64,000 nt of DNA from Streptomyces bacillaris (lineage in GTDB: Bacteria; Actinomycetota; Actinomycetes; Streptomycetales; Streptomycetaceae): positions 310,001 to 374,000 of the forward strand of contig NZ_CP029378.1 in assembly GCF_003268675.1 (NCBI RefSeq), written 5' to 3'. Below the pieces are notes generated by a model that searched no databases, was not told the origin of the DNA, and was given only the letters and a program-made list of their open reading frames with translations. Position numbers and translations under genes: made by a program. Shown here in pieces: positions 43,946 to 52,211 of the stretch (position 1 is the first letter of the stretch; every line of letters begins with the position of its first letter).

Positions 43946-46116
43946 ACCGCGTCGGCCAGGAGCAGCGAGTGGATGCGGTCCGGGGCGCCGGGGCGGGCGT
44001 AGTACCAGCCCTGGGCCGTGTCGCAGCCCAGCCTCCGCAGCTGCTCGGCCTGCGCCCCCGTCTCCACGCCCTCCACCGTGACGGCCAGCTCCAGGCTGTG
44101 GGCCAGCGAGACGATCCCCTCGACGATCTTCAGATCGACCGGGTCGGCCGGGTGCTGCTGCATGCCCCGGGTGAAGGAGCGGTCCAGCTTGAGGACGCTC
44201 ACCGGGAGCCGCCGCAGATTGGCCAGGTTCGAGTAGCCCGTGCCGAAGTCGTCGAGCGCGATGTCGACGCCCATCTCGGCGAGTTGCCGCAGCGGCTTGA
44301 GGAGGTCGTCGTCGGCGCCGATGAGGGCCGACTCGGTCACCTCCAGGCAGAGCGCGCTCGGCTCCAGACCGGAGCGTTCCAGGACGTCGACGGTCTCGGC
44401 CACCAGCCGCGGGTGGTGCAGCTGGGTCGGTGAGAGGTTGACGTTGATCCGCAGCGGACCGCCGTCACTGTGCCGCTCCTGCCAGAAGTTGGCCTGCCGG
44501 ACGGACTCCTCCAGCACCCAGCGGCCGAGCGGCACGATGAGCCCGGTGTGCTCGGCGAGCGGGATGAACCGGTCGGGGCCGAGCACCCCGTGCTGCGGAT
44601 GGCACCACCGTACGAGCGCCTCGGCCCCGTGCACGGTCCCGTCGCCCAGGTGGACGAGCGGCTGGTACTCGATGAAGAACTCGCCCCGGTCCAGCGCGGC
44701 GGGCAGGGCGGTGGTCAGCCCGTGCCGGGTGATGGCCCGGGCGTCGGCCTCCGCGTCGGCCAGCTCGAAGCGGTTGCCGCCCGCCGCCTTGGCCCGGTAC
44801 ATGGTGATGTCGGCGCTGCGCAGCACCTCCGCCGCGCCGCGCTCCCCGGAGGGGCCCTCGACGACGCCGATCGAGCCCCGGACGGTCAGTTCGCGGCCGT
44901 CCAGCCGGATCGGGGTGGCGAGCACGTTGAGGATGCGGCCGGCCAGCTCGTCCACCGCCTCCGCGCTCCGCGTCCCGGTGGTGAGGGCCACGAACTCGTC
45001 GCCGCCGAGCCGGGCCACCATCTCGCCGGGCGCGGTGGCGCAGCTCTGCAGCCGGTCCGCGACCTCCACCAGGAGCCGGTCGCCGGCCGCGTGGCCGAGG
45101 CTGTCGTTGATGGCCTTGAAGCCGTCGAGGTCCAGGTAGCAGAGGCCGAAGCGGGTGCCGTCCTTGGCGGCGAGGACCTTCTCCAGCCGCTCGAAGAACA
45201 GCGTCCGGTTGGGCAGCCCGGTGAGCGCGTCGTGGGTGGCCTCGTACCGCAGCCGCAGGTTGAGCAGGCGCCGCTCGGTGGTGTCCTCCATCAGCGCCAG
45301 CTGGTACTGCGGGCGGCCCTCGGGGTCGCGCAGCAGGGAGACGGTGAGGTTGGTCCACAGGACCGTGCCGTCGTTGCGGTAGTACGCCTTCTCGACCCGG
45401 TAGTGGTCGCGCTCCCCCCGTACCAGCTCGTTGTAGTACTTCCACACCTGCGGCGAGTCCTCGGGGTGGACCCACTCGTTCACCTTGTGGCTGCGGACGT
45501 GGTGCTCCAGGCCGCCGAACATCTTGGTGAGCGTGTCGTTGATCTCCAGGATGTTGCCGTCCAGGTCCGCGATGCCGATGCCGACGGCGGCGTCCTTGAA
45601 GACCGCGCGGAAGCGGGCCTCGGTGGTGTGCAGGGCCTGTTCGGCGTCCGAGCGGGCGGTGAGCGCCGAGCGGGCGATGGCCTCCTGCTCGGCGAGGGTC
45701 CGCTCGCGCAGGGCCTGGGAGAAGCCGGCGGCCAGGGTGTGCTGGATGCGGGCGCACCGGGCGCGGGCGTCCTCGGTGGAGAGTTCACCGGGGCCGTTGC
45801 CGCCGCAGTAGAGCACGAGGTAGGAGTCGACGACGCCGAGCGTGGAGCTGAGGGCGTCCGGGTCGGTGCAGTGCGCGTCGACCAGGGCCGCGCCGATCCG
45901 GGCGGCGGGCGAGGCGTCGAACGGGTGGGCGTGCAGGGCGAGGCTGAGTTCGCGGGCGAGCGGCAGCAGGTGCTGCTCGAACTCGGGGCGGGTCAGGGAG
46001 GTGGCCGTCAGGGGGAAGATGGCCCGGCTCCAGATCGTGGCGAATCTCCGGAGCCGGCCCTCGGGACCGTCGGGTTCCGCGTCCTGCTCGCCGGAGGACT
46101 GGGCGGGAATGCTCAC
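43942..46116 (-). CDS. rmdA: RmdA-like PAS-GGDEF-EAL cyclic di-GMP enzyme
   Basis: A 724-residue cytoplasmic signalling protein: a helical N-terminal region (about 1-150), PAS domain (about 160-285), GGDEF domain with an intact RLGGDEF (about 371-375) and EAL domain with GAEALVRW (about 499) plus DDFGTGYSNL for metal binding. It has no membrane segment. The domain order and neighbours match RmdA of S. coelicolor (SCO0928 from memory), a c-di-GMP phosphodiesterase that affects development. Start GTG at 46114-46116 overlaps the stop of the methyltransferase gene (GTGA). Both catalytic motifs look intact, so cyclase activity as well as phosphodiesterase activity is possible. Confidence 0.9.
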   Translation of the reverse strand: MSIPAQSSGEQDAEPDGPEGRLRRFATIWSRAIFPLTATSLTRPEFEQHLLPLARELSLALHAHPFDASPAARIGAALVDAHCTDPDALSSTLGVVDSYLVLYCGGNGPGELSTEDARARCARIQHTLAAGFSQALRERTLAEQEAIARSALTARSDAEQALHTTEARFRAVFKDAAVGIGIADLDGNILEINDTLTKMFGGLEHHVRSHKVNEWVHPEDSPQVWKYYNELVRGERDHYRVEKAYYRNDGTVLWTNLTVSLLRDPEGRPQYQLALMEDTTERRLLNLRLRYEATHDALTGLPNRTLFFERLEKVLAAKDGTRFGLCYLDLDGFKAINDSLGHAAGDRLLVEVADRLQSCATAPGEMVARLGGDEFVALTTGTRSAEAVDELAGRILNVLATPIRLDGRELTVRGSIGVVEGPSGERGAAEVLRSADITMYRAKAAGGNRFELADAEADARAITRHGLTTALPAALDRGEFFIEYQPLVHLGDGTVHGAEALVRWCHPQHGVLGPDRFIPLAEHTGLIVPLGRWVLEESVRQANFWQERHSDGGPLRINVNLSPTQLHHPRLVAETVDVLERSGLEPSALCLEVTESALIGADDDLLKPLRQLAEMGVDIALDDFGTGYSNLANLRRLPVSVLKLDRSFTRGMQQHPADPVDLKIVEGIVSLAHSLELAVTVEGVETGAQAEQLRRLGCDTAQGWYYARPGAPDRIHSLLLADAV

Positions 46117-46931
46117 GCCTTACGCCCAACTCCGCCGAAGCCCGAGAAGGCGTACGGGTCTTCCTGTCCGGGCGACTGCGGGGTCTCCGGCCGCCACTCG
46201 GGCATCGACACCAGGCCGGGCTCGACCAGTTCGTACCCCTCGAGGAACCCGGCGATCTCCTCGTGCGTGCGCATGATGAGCGGGTTGCGGATGTTGCGGT
46301 AGACGCCGACCGTGCCGTCCGCCTCCTCGCGGGAGAGCGGGATCCCGTCGTACGCGGCGTGGGTGAGGATGACCAGGCTGCCGGGGGCCAGTGCCTCGCG
46401 CAGCTCCGCGACGGCGCCGTACGGGTCGTCGGCGTCCTCGATGAAGTGGAGCACCGCGACCAGCAGCAGCGCCACCGGCCGCTCCAGGTCGAGGAGTCCG
46501 GTGACCTCGGGGTGGGCGAGGATCTCCTTGGGCCGGCGCAGGTCGGCGGCGGCGATGACCGCGCGGTCGTTGCCCTCCAGCACCGCCTGGCTGTGCGCGA
46601 CGGCGACCGGGTCGTGGTCGACGTACGCCACCCTGGCGCCCGGGTGGGCGGCCTGGGCGACCTCGTGGACGTTGCCGAAGGTCGGGATGCCGGAGCCGAT
46701 GTCCAGGAACTGGTCGATGCCCTGGTCGACGGCGTACCGCACGGCCCGGCGCATAAAGGCCCGATTGGCCTGCATGATCTTGGGAAGGCCCGGGAGGAAC
46801 TCCATGGCCTTCCGCGCGGCTTCCCGGTCCACCTCGAAATTGTGCGATCCGCCCAGATAGAAGTCGTACATGCGGGACACGCTCGGCACCGAAATATCTA
46901 TGCCTTGCGGTGCCCAGGCGGGACGCTCCAT
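46113..46931 (-). CDS. DUF574 / SAV2177-type SAM-dependent methyltransferase
   Basis: A 272-residue methyltransferase of the DUF574 family that is expanded in Streptomyces. It contains PSVSRMYDFYLGGSHNFEVDREAA, FLDIGSGIPTFGNVHEVAQ (SAM loop), VAYVDHDPVAVAHSQAVL and LLVAVLHFIED. The ATG at 46929-46931 is preferred over GTG 46955 because GGAG lies 8 bases upstream. The stop overlaps the rmdA start, coupling the two. No substrate is known for this family in most cases; a similar pairing with rmdA-type genes would be worth checking in other genomes. Confidence 0.88.
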   Translation of the reverse strand: MERPAWAPQGIDISVPSVSRMYDFYLGGSHNFEVDREAARKAMEFLPGLPKIMQANRAFMRRAVRYAVDQGIDQFLDIGSGIPTFGNVHEVAQAAHPGARVAYVDHDPVAVAHSQAVLEGNDRAVIAAADLRRPKEILAHPEVTGLLDLERPVALLLVAVLHFIEDADDPYGAVAELREALAPGSLVILTHAAYDGIPLSREEADGTVGVYRNIRNPLIMRTHEEIAGFLEGYELVEPGLVSMPEWRPETPQSPGQEDPYAFSGFGGVGRKA

Positions 46932-47073
46932 CGATGTCTCCAACAAGTTCGCCACGGCGATCCGGCCATGTTCATGGTCAGTGTTGACCAGAGGCTACTG
47001 ATCGGCCGCCAGGAGAGCGAGTGGAAACGGAAATTAGCGATCCGTTATTGGTCACACTCCGGTGGCAACAACG

Positions 47074-47115
47074 GCCGGTCCGTCGCTGCGCGTACACATG
47101 CAGCGACGGACCGGC
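47074..47115 (-). terminator. terminator downstream of the repeat lipoprotein
   Basis: A perfect 16-bp stem (GCCGGTCCGTCGCTGC and complement) with a 10-base loop lies 54 bases after the stop of the lipoprotein gene on the minus strand. Confidence 0.8.
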
Positions 47116-47168
47116 ATGTCACTCACCGATTCCCGGTGGTTCGGGGCCACTTGGGAGCTACTGGGCGG

Positions 47169-48137
47169 TTACTTCGTGGTCTTGACGAGCTTGGAGTCCG
47201 GCGAGACCGCGAACCAGGTGCCGCCGACTCCCTGCCCGTTCACGTCCCCCGGCTTCTCGTCCCCGGCGAACGTATAGAGGGGCCAGCAGTCGATGGTCTG
47301 CTGCTTGATGCCGTCGGGGCGGTCGAAAGTGACAAATCCCTTCTTGGTCACGCCTTCCACCGAGTTTTTGGACACGGGGGCGACTACCGGCCACTTCTTC
47401 AGGCACTCTCCGGTGCAGGCCGTCTTCATCGGCCATGCGGAGTCCTGCGTGAAGCGGTAAACCGTCATACCGCGCTTGTCCACGACGATGTCACCGAGTT
47501 CGGGGTCCTTGCGGACCGAAAGCCCCGCGGCGTCGGCCGGTTCGGCCTGTTCTCCACCGTCGGTGCTGTCCGCGTTGGGCGCCGCCTTCTTCCCGTCGGG
47601 GGCGGAGGCGAACCAGGTGCCGCCGACGCCCTGGCCGTTGGTCTGGCCGGGCGCGGTGTCCTTCGCGTACCGGTACATCGGCCAGCCGTCGACGGTGAGC
47701 TGCTTGGAGCCGTCGGTCCGCACGACCTCGCCGAGCAGGGACGCGTCGGTCCCGGCGGCGGCCGTGGCATCGCCCGCGGGCACCACCGGCCAGGCCTTCT
47801 CGCAGTCGCCGTCGCAGTTCGACTTCGGCGGCTTGGCGGTGTCCTTGTCGAAGCGGTAGAGCGTGAACCCCTCGCTGTCGGTGAGCACCTTCCCGAGCTT
47901 CTGGCTGTCCTGCACGCCGAGTTGACCCGCCGCCTTGGGGGCCGGGGCGTCCGCCCCGGAGCCGTAACCGCCGCCGGACGAGCCGTAGCCGCTCTCGGCC
48001 GGCTGCTGCGCCGGGGCCGCGTTGCCCACCGCCTGGCCGTTGGGCGAGGCCGTGCCCTGCTCCTGACCGCACGCCGTCGTCAGCGTCAACAGGGCCGCGG
48101 CGGTGACCGCGAGCGAGGCGTTGCGCCAGGTATTCAT
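47169..48137 (-). CDS. SCO0930-type secreted lipoprotein with COG4315 repeats
   Basis: A 322-residue lipoprotein: signal with lipobox LTTAC, a Gly/Ser-rich linker, then four copies of the COG4315 lipoprotein repeat in two pairs. Each pair has a VYRF/LYRFDKDT strand, a Cys-rich SNCDGDCEKAWPVV or TACTGECLKKWPVV turn, and a W(P/L)MYRYA / WPLYTFAGD strand with NGQGVGGTWFA. Two CxxxC pairs are likely disulfide-bonded outside. The function of this family is not known. Known annotation of S. coelicolor homologues uses the name 'SCO0930 family'. ATG at 48135-48137. Confidence 0.9.
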   Translation of the reverse strand: MNTWRNASLAVTAAALLTLTTACGQEQGTASPNGQAVGNAAPAQQPAESGYGSSGGGYGSGADAPAPKAAGQLGVQDSQKLGKVLTDSEGFTLYRFDKDTAKPPKSNCDGDCEKAWPVVPAGDATAAAGTDASLLGEVVRTDGSKQLTVDGWPMYRYAKDTAPGQTNGQGVGGTWFASAPDGKKAAPNADSTDGGEQAEPADAAGLSVRKDPELGDIVVDKRGMTVYRFTQDSAWPMKTACTGECLKKWPVVAPVSKNSVEGVTKKGFVTFDRPDGIKQQTIDCWPLYTFAGDEKPGDVNGQGVGGTWFAVSPDSKLVKTTK

Positions 48138-48378
48138 GTCGACTCCCGTAGTACGTCGTCTTGTTGTGCGCTCCGATGCGGCGTGGAGCCGCGCCGTTCA
48201 TGGCCCTAGGTACGGGGCGTGGCGGGGGTCGCGTTCAACGCGGGCCGGGAAGAATTCGGCGGGCGTACGACGGGGACGGGCGGCCGGACCGTCAACCTGG
48301 TGCAAACATGAACGGCGGATTGTCCCACCATCAGGCGAATCGGCGCCGAGTCGCGCGTGTCTCCGCGCGGCGTGGATC

Positions 48379-49002
48379 ATGCTCCGGGTCGTGTACGGAT
48401 CCCGCATCGGGCGGCTCTCGACAGCCGCCGCACTCGTCTGGCTGGTCGCCGTACCGCCGTCGGCACACGCCGACAGCTGCGCGGTGGCCGTCGTCGGGCC
48501 GGGCGACGGCAGTACGGCGGTCGCGGTGGCGGGGAGCAAGGGCTGCGTGGTCACCACGCCGGAGCCCCCGCCACCCCCTCCTCCGCCGCCACCCCCGCCG
48601 CCTCCGAAACCCTCACCGCCACCTCCGCCGCCTCCCTCCCCGGAGCCACCACCCGCTCCGGAACCGCCTCCACCACCACCGCCACCGCCCCCTCCACCGC
48701 CTCCGCCGCCCCCGGAACCGGCGCCGCCGCCTCCGCCTCCACCGCCCCCCGTACCGAAGGCCGCACCCGTGCCCGCGCCACCTCCACCGCCCGCACCACC
48801 ACCCCCGCCGGCGCCGAAGCCGTCACCCACCCCATCGGTGACGCCGAAGCCGCCGGAGGCCCGGCCGGTGGCGCTTCCCACGTACCGCAAGACGACCCGC
48901 AAGGAGCCCCGGAGCGGGCCGTCCCTGGTGTCCACGACCCTGCTGATCACCGCCCCGGCGGTCTTCGCCGTCGCCGTGCTGCGGCCCCGATCGTCCCGTT
49001 GA
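48379..49002 (+). CDS. polyproline-rich secreted or membrane-anchored protein
   Basis: A 207-residue protein with a Sec signal ending VPPSAHADS, a short folded part (SCAVAVVGPGDGSTAVAVAGSKGC), then a 110-residue tract that is mostly proline with Glu, Ala and Lys (residues about 60-165), and a C-terminal hydrophobic helix (STTLLITAPAVFAVAVL) followed by RPRSSR. The final helix and basic tail would anchor it in the membrane with the proline rod spanning the wall. There is no LPxTG. ATG at 48379 has a weak ribosome site. It belongs to the cell-surface block but no function is known. Confidence 0.75.
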   Translation: MLRVVYGSRIGRLSTAAALVWLVAVPPSAHADSCAVAVVGPGDGSTAVAVAGSKGCVVTTPEPPPPPPPPPPPPPPKPSPPPPPPPSPEPPPAPEPPPPPPPPPPPPPPPPPEPAPPPPPPPPPVPKAAPVPAPPPPPAPPPPPAPKPSPTPSVTPKPPEARPVALPTYRKTTRKEPRSGPSLVSTTLLITAPAVFAVAVLRPRSSR

Positions 49003-49030
49003 CACCGTCCCCGCTGACGAGGAGATATCC

Positions 49031-49795
49031 ATGTCCGAATGGCTCGTCCTGAGCATTGCCATGGCGTCGGCCTGTGCGGTCGTGCTCACCATCGCCGTGC
49101 TCAACAACCGACGGGTCGCCGCCGACGACGATCCGTCCGAGACACCGGACGTCATCGAGTACATGACGATGATGATCGGCGTGGTCTACGCGATCGTGCT
49201 GGGCCTGGCCATCGCCGGGGTCTGGGAGGGCCGCAGCGCCGCCCAGGAGTCCGTACGGCTGGAGGCGCAGGCCCTGCACGAGGTGCGGGAGCGCTCGTCC
49301 GTCTACCCGGCGGAGGTCCGCGACCAAATCCGCGGGGACCTGGAGGCGTACGTCGCCCATGTCGTCGGTGAGGAGTGGCGGGTGATGGCCGAACAGGGCG
49401 CCCTCACCGAACGGGGTACGGAGCTGCTGGCCCGGGTCCGGGCCGACGTCACCGACTACGAGCCGCAGACCGAGCACGAGGGGCAGGCGTACCAGCCGCT
49501 CGTGGACCAGGTGGCGGCGGCGGACGACGCCCGCAGCTCACGGGGGGAGAACGCGGGCGAGACGATGCCCGGGCTGGTGTGGTTCGGCCTGATCATCGGG
49601 GCGCTGGTGACGGTCGGGCTGATCTTCACCCTGCAGATCCGCAGAACCTTCCGGGAACTGCTGCTGGCGGGGCTCTTCAGTGCGCTGATCGCGTTCCTGC
49701 TCTTCCTGATCTGGTCCTTCGACTCACCGTTCGGCCGGGGCATCTCGGCCACCGCCTCCCCCTTCCTCGACCTGTTCCCGGGGGCCGGCGGCTGA
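49031..49795 (+). CDS. DUF4239 (bestrophin-like) membrane protein
   Basis: A 254-residue membrane protein with helices at about residues 5-25, 45-65, 180-200 and 208-230 (MMIGVVYAIVLGLAIAGVWEG, LVWFGLIIGALVTVGLIF, ELLLAGLFSALIAFLLFLIW). A soluble helical stretch with acidic residues separates the pairs. DUF4239 is distantly related to bestrophin anion channels, but no channel activity is established. It follows the polyproline gene by 28 bases and may be in the same unit; an AGGAGAT ribosome site precedes the ATG. Confidence 0.82.
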   Translation: MSEWLVLSIAMASACAVVLTIAVLNNRRVAADDDPSETPDVIEYMTMMIGVVYAIVLGLAIAGVWEGRSAAQESVRLEAQALHEVRERSSVYPAEVRDQIRGDLEAYVAHVVGEEWRVMAEQGALTERGTELLARVRADVTDYEPQTEHEGQAYQPLVDQVAAADDARSSRGENAGETMPGLVWFGLIIGALVTVGLIFTLQIRRTFRELLLAGLFSALIAFLLFLIWSFDSPFGRGISATASPFLDLFPGAGG

Positions 49796-49989
49796 CCCCT
49801 CTCCCCGGCCGGCGGCGCCTCCGGTGGGGGCGGAGGTGCCGCCGTCCGGGGTACAGGATGACCCGTTCGCCGGACCCCGATAGCGGCCGGTCCTCCCCGC
49901 TCCTAGCGTGTCGCGCATCGAGGTGCACTTTTCCTGCTATGTGGAAATTCATTCCGCAGCTGCCCCTCGGGGAACCCGGAGGATCCACC

Positions 49990-50562
49990 ATGCGCGCGAT
50001 ACGTGTCGCACCCCTCGCACTGCTGGGCACCGCAGCCCTCACCCTGCTGGCCCCGCCCGCCGCCCATGCCGCGCCGGACGGGGCCATCAACACGTTCAAC
50101 CCGACCATCACCCCCTCGGTCGTCGCACCGGGCGGCCGGGTGACCCTCGGGGGCGGCGGGTGCACCGGCGAGACGACCGTCACCTCGGGCATCTTCGACA
50201 CGACCGTGATCCCGAGCGGCAGCACCACGGCCACCGCGACCGTCGACACGGACGCCCGCCGGGGCGCGGTCTACGCGGTGACGTTCTCCTGCGGCTCCAC
50301 CGGCACCACCCGCAACGTGAACCTCACCATCACCGCCGGAGCCACCGTCACCCCCACGCCCACGCCCACCACGACCGCCCCGACCACGACCCCGACCGTC
50401 AGCTCCACGGCCATCGCGCCGAGCGGGGTGCGCGGCGGGCTCGGCGGCAGCGCCGGGACCACGGACACCGTGCAGATCGCGGCGGGCGCCGCCCTCGTGC
50501 TCGCGGCCGCCACCGGCACCCTCTACTTCGCACGCCGCCGCTCCACCGGCCGCCGGCACTGA
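49990..50562 (+). CDS. small secreted protein with GGLGGS motif and C-terminal anchor
   Basis: A 190-residue protein: Sec signal ending in APPAAHAAP, a beta-rich domain (residues about 35-118) with two cysteines probably paired (GGGCTGE and FSCGST), a Thr/Pro linker, then GGLGGS at 149-154, a hydrophobic helix (IAAGAALVLAAATGTLYFA) and the basic tail RRRSTGRRH. The tail layout equals a sortase-sorting signal except that LPxTG is replaced by GGLGGS. A clean ribosome site lies before ATG 49990. It faces a second protein of the same plan at 50657 and a class F sortase at 51485. Confidence 0.8.
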   Translation: MRAIRVAPLALLGTAALTLLAPPAAHAAPDGAINTFNPTITPSVVAPGGRVTLGGGGCTGETTVTSGIFDTTVIPSGSTTATATVDTDARRGAVYAVTFSCGSTGTTRNVNLTITAGATVTPTPTPTTTAPTTTPTVSSTAIAPSGVRGGLGGSAGTTDTVQIAAGAALVLAAATGTLYFARRRSTGRRH

Positions 50563-50588
50563 CGGCCACGCGATGTGGCCGCACGGCA

Positions 50589-50623
50589 GTCGCCCCGGGT
50601 CCTGATCCAGGACTCGGGGCGAC
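50589..50623. terminator. bidirectional terminator between the two GGLGGS genes
   Basis: A 16-bp stem with one mismatch (GTCGCCCCGGGTCCTG and partner) and a 3-base loop lies between the convergent stops at 50562 and 50657. Confidence 0.85.
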
Positions 50624-50656
50624 GGGCGTATCGGGCCGGGCGGGAGGTCGGACGTC

Positions 50657-51136
50657 CTAGAACGCCGCATGGCTCGTCCGCCGACGCCGGACGAGGAAGA
50701 CCGCGCCACCGACGGCCGCCGCGGCCACCAGACCGCCGCCGACCTGCATCTCCACGGAGCTCGGGCCCATCGAGCCGCCGAGCCCGCCCTGCGCGCCGTT
50801 GCCGGCGAGCACAGTGAACTTGTGCGTGGCGATCCGGTCGTTGTCGCTGCACTTCACGGAGAGGTGGTAGTGCCCCGGCGTGGTGTTGTGCCGGATGTGG
50901 GCGGTGGCGTAGTTGGTGCCGCCCGCCGACAGCTCGGTCGTCGGGAAGGCGTTCGACCAGACCTTGCCGCCGTGGCCGCAGCCCTGCGCGGTGACCTTCA
51001 TGGTCGCGCCCTGGTGGACCGACTGCGGGTTGACGCTGACGTTGACCGGGCCGTTGGTGGCGGCGGCCATGGGTGCGGCGAGCCCGACGGCCGCGAATGC
51101 GGTCGCGGTGACCGCGAGAACGCGTGAAGCACGCAT
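50657..51136 (-). CDS. second small secreted protein with GGLGGS motif
   Basis: A 159-residue protein. The Sec signal ends LAAPMAAATN, then a beta-rich Ig-like domain (VNVSVNPQSVHQGATMKVTAQG, HYHLSVKCSD) with two cysteines, then GGLGGS at 117-122, a hydrophobic helix (VGGGLVAAAAVGGAVFLV) and the basic tail RRRRTSHAAF. Plan and motif match the protein at 49990 although the domains share little sequence. ATG at 51134-51136. Its leader contains an 8-bp hairpin at 51162-51182. It is divergent from the sortase gene. Confidence 0.82.
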   Translation of the reverse strand: MRASRVLAVTATAFAAVGLAAPMAAATNGPVNVSVNPQSVHQGATMKVTAQGCGHGGKVWSNAFPTTELSAGGTNYATAHIRHNTTPGHYHLSVKCSDNDRIATHKFTVLAGNGAQGGLGGSMGPSSVEMQVGGGLVAAAAVGGAVFLVRRRRTSHAAF

Positions 51137-51484
51137 CGTGTGGACCTCCAGCGGGGGACGCCCCGGAGGTCTGTCCTCCGGGATGGATCGACGTGAACGC
51201 CTCCCATGACGAACACTCACCAGTCCGTCTTCGGCTCGCACTTCGGCACTGCTCCACCCCGGTGACGCGACACGCCGTACGGAAACCCCCGGACCTGACG
51301 GAGCCGCAGGTCACAGGGTGTCAGAAGTTTTATCTGCTCATTACTCCGAAGGGCAGTCACCCCGGGGGCACCAGGCCGCGCGCCCCGGAGGCCCGGACCG
51401 GGCCCGCCACCCGTTCGCCTCTCCCTGATCGCCGCCGGGCCGCACCGCCCCTAACGTTCCAAGCGTCGCGACGAAGGGAGCACC
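51137..51484. other. divergent promoter region of secreted protein and sortase genes
   Basis: No gene is supported. A hairpin CCCGGAGG-TCTGT-CCTCCGGG lies at 51162-51182 in the leader of the minus-strand gene. An AT-richer patch at 51321-51350 (around GAAGTTTTATCTGCTC) is the most likely promoter core. Confidence 0.5.
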
Positions 51485-52147
51485 ATGGGCCGGGACTACG
51501 CTGCCGCCGAGCGGACCAGACGCGTGCCGTGGGGTGCCATCGCCCTGGTCATGCTCACGGGCCTCGCTCTGCTGCGCAACGGGGCGGAGTTCGGGGAGGC
51601 GGGACCGCCGCAGCCCGCGGCCGCCGCCTCGCTGGATCTGGGCAGTGACACCGCGAGGCCGCCGGTGGAGGGCGAGCCGGTGCAGCCGCTGCCGTACGCC
51701 CCCGCCTCCCGGGTGCGGATCCCCACGATCAACGTGGACGCCCCGATCATCGACGTCAACCTGGACGCCGACGGCTGGATCGACGCCCCGCCGGCCGAGG
51801 ACCCCAACCTGGCCGGCTGGTACCAGAACGGCATCTCCCCCGGGGAGCGCGGCACCTCCGTGGTCGTCGGCCATGTCGACAACACCTCCGGCCCCGCGGT
51901 CTTCTACGGCCTCGGCTCGCTCCAGAAGGGGCACCGGGTGGAGGTCGAGCGGTACGACGGCCGGATCGGGGTCTTCGAGGTGTACGGGGTGGAGGTCTTC
52001 TCCAAGAACGACTTCCCCGGCGCCCGGGTCTACGGCGACACGGGCCACGCGGAGCTGCGGGTGATCACCTGCGGCGGTTCGTACTCGAAGGCGGGCGGCT
52101 ACGAGGGGAACGTGGTGGTCTTCGCCCGGCTGGTGGAGACGCGCTGA
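51485..52147 (+). CDS. class F sortase
   Basis: A 220-residue sortase with an N-terminal membrane anchor (WGAIALVMLTGLALL) and a beta-barrel catalytic domain. The catalytic His is in VVVGHVDN (about 130), the Cys in VITCGG (about 196) and the Arg in FARLV (about 215). Class F enzymes of Actinobacteria are usually single, housekeeping-like or of unknown substrate. This one lies beside two secreted proteins with a GGLGGS motif in place of LPxTG. GGGAG ribosome site before the ATG at 51485. The enzyme would sit outside the membrane. Confidence 0.93.
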   Translation: MGRDYAAAERTRRVPWGAIALVMLTGLALLRNGAEFGEAGPPQPAAAASLDLGSDTARPPVEGEPVQPLPYAPASRVRIPTINVDAPIIDVNLDADGWIDAPPAEDPNLAGWYQNGISPGERGTSVVVGHVDNTSGPAVFYGLGSLQKGHRVEVERYDGRIGVFEVYGVEVFSKNDFPGARVYGDTGHAELRVITCGGSYSKAGGYEGNVVVFARLVETR

Positions 52148-52163
52148 CGGTTGCGGTGGTGTG

Positions 52164-52193
52164 GTGCCCCCGGCGCTGGTCCGTCGGGGGCAC
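52164..52193. terminator. terminator between sortase and deacetylase genes
   Basis: The arms GTGCCCCC (52164-52171) and GGGGGCAC (52186-52193) form an 8-bp stem extended by a G-C and a wobble pair, between convergent genes. Confidence 0.65.
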
Positions 52194-52211
52194 TGCCGTG
52201 CGCGCGGGTCT

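Noticed and set aside
44470..46302. Plus-strand open frame of about 610 codons opposite rmdA
   Set aside because: Antisense shadow of rmdA; the sense frame has complete PAS, GGDEF and EAL motifs.
48560..48830. Proline-codon tract considered as a microsatellite or structural DNA element
   Set aside because: The frame is kept throughout, has a signal peptide before it and a membrane anchor after it, so it is coding.
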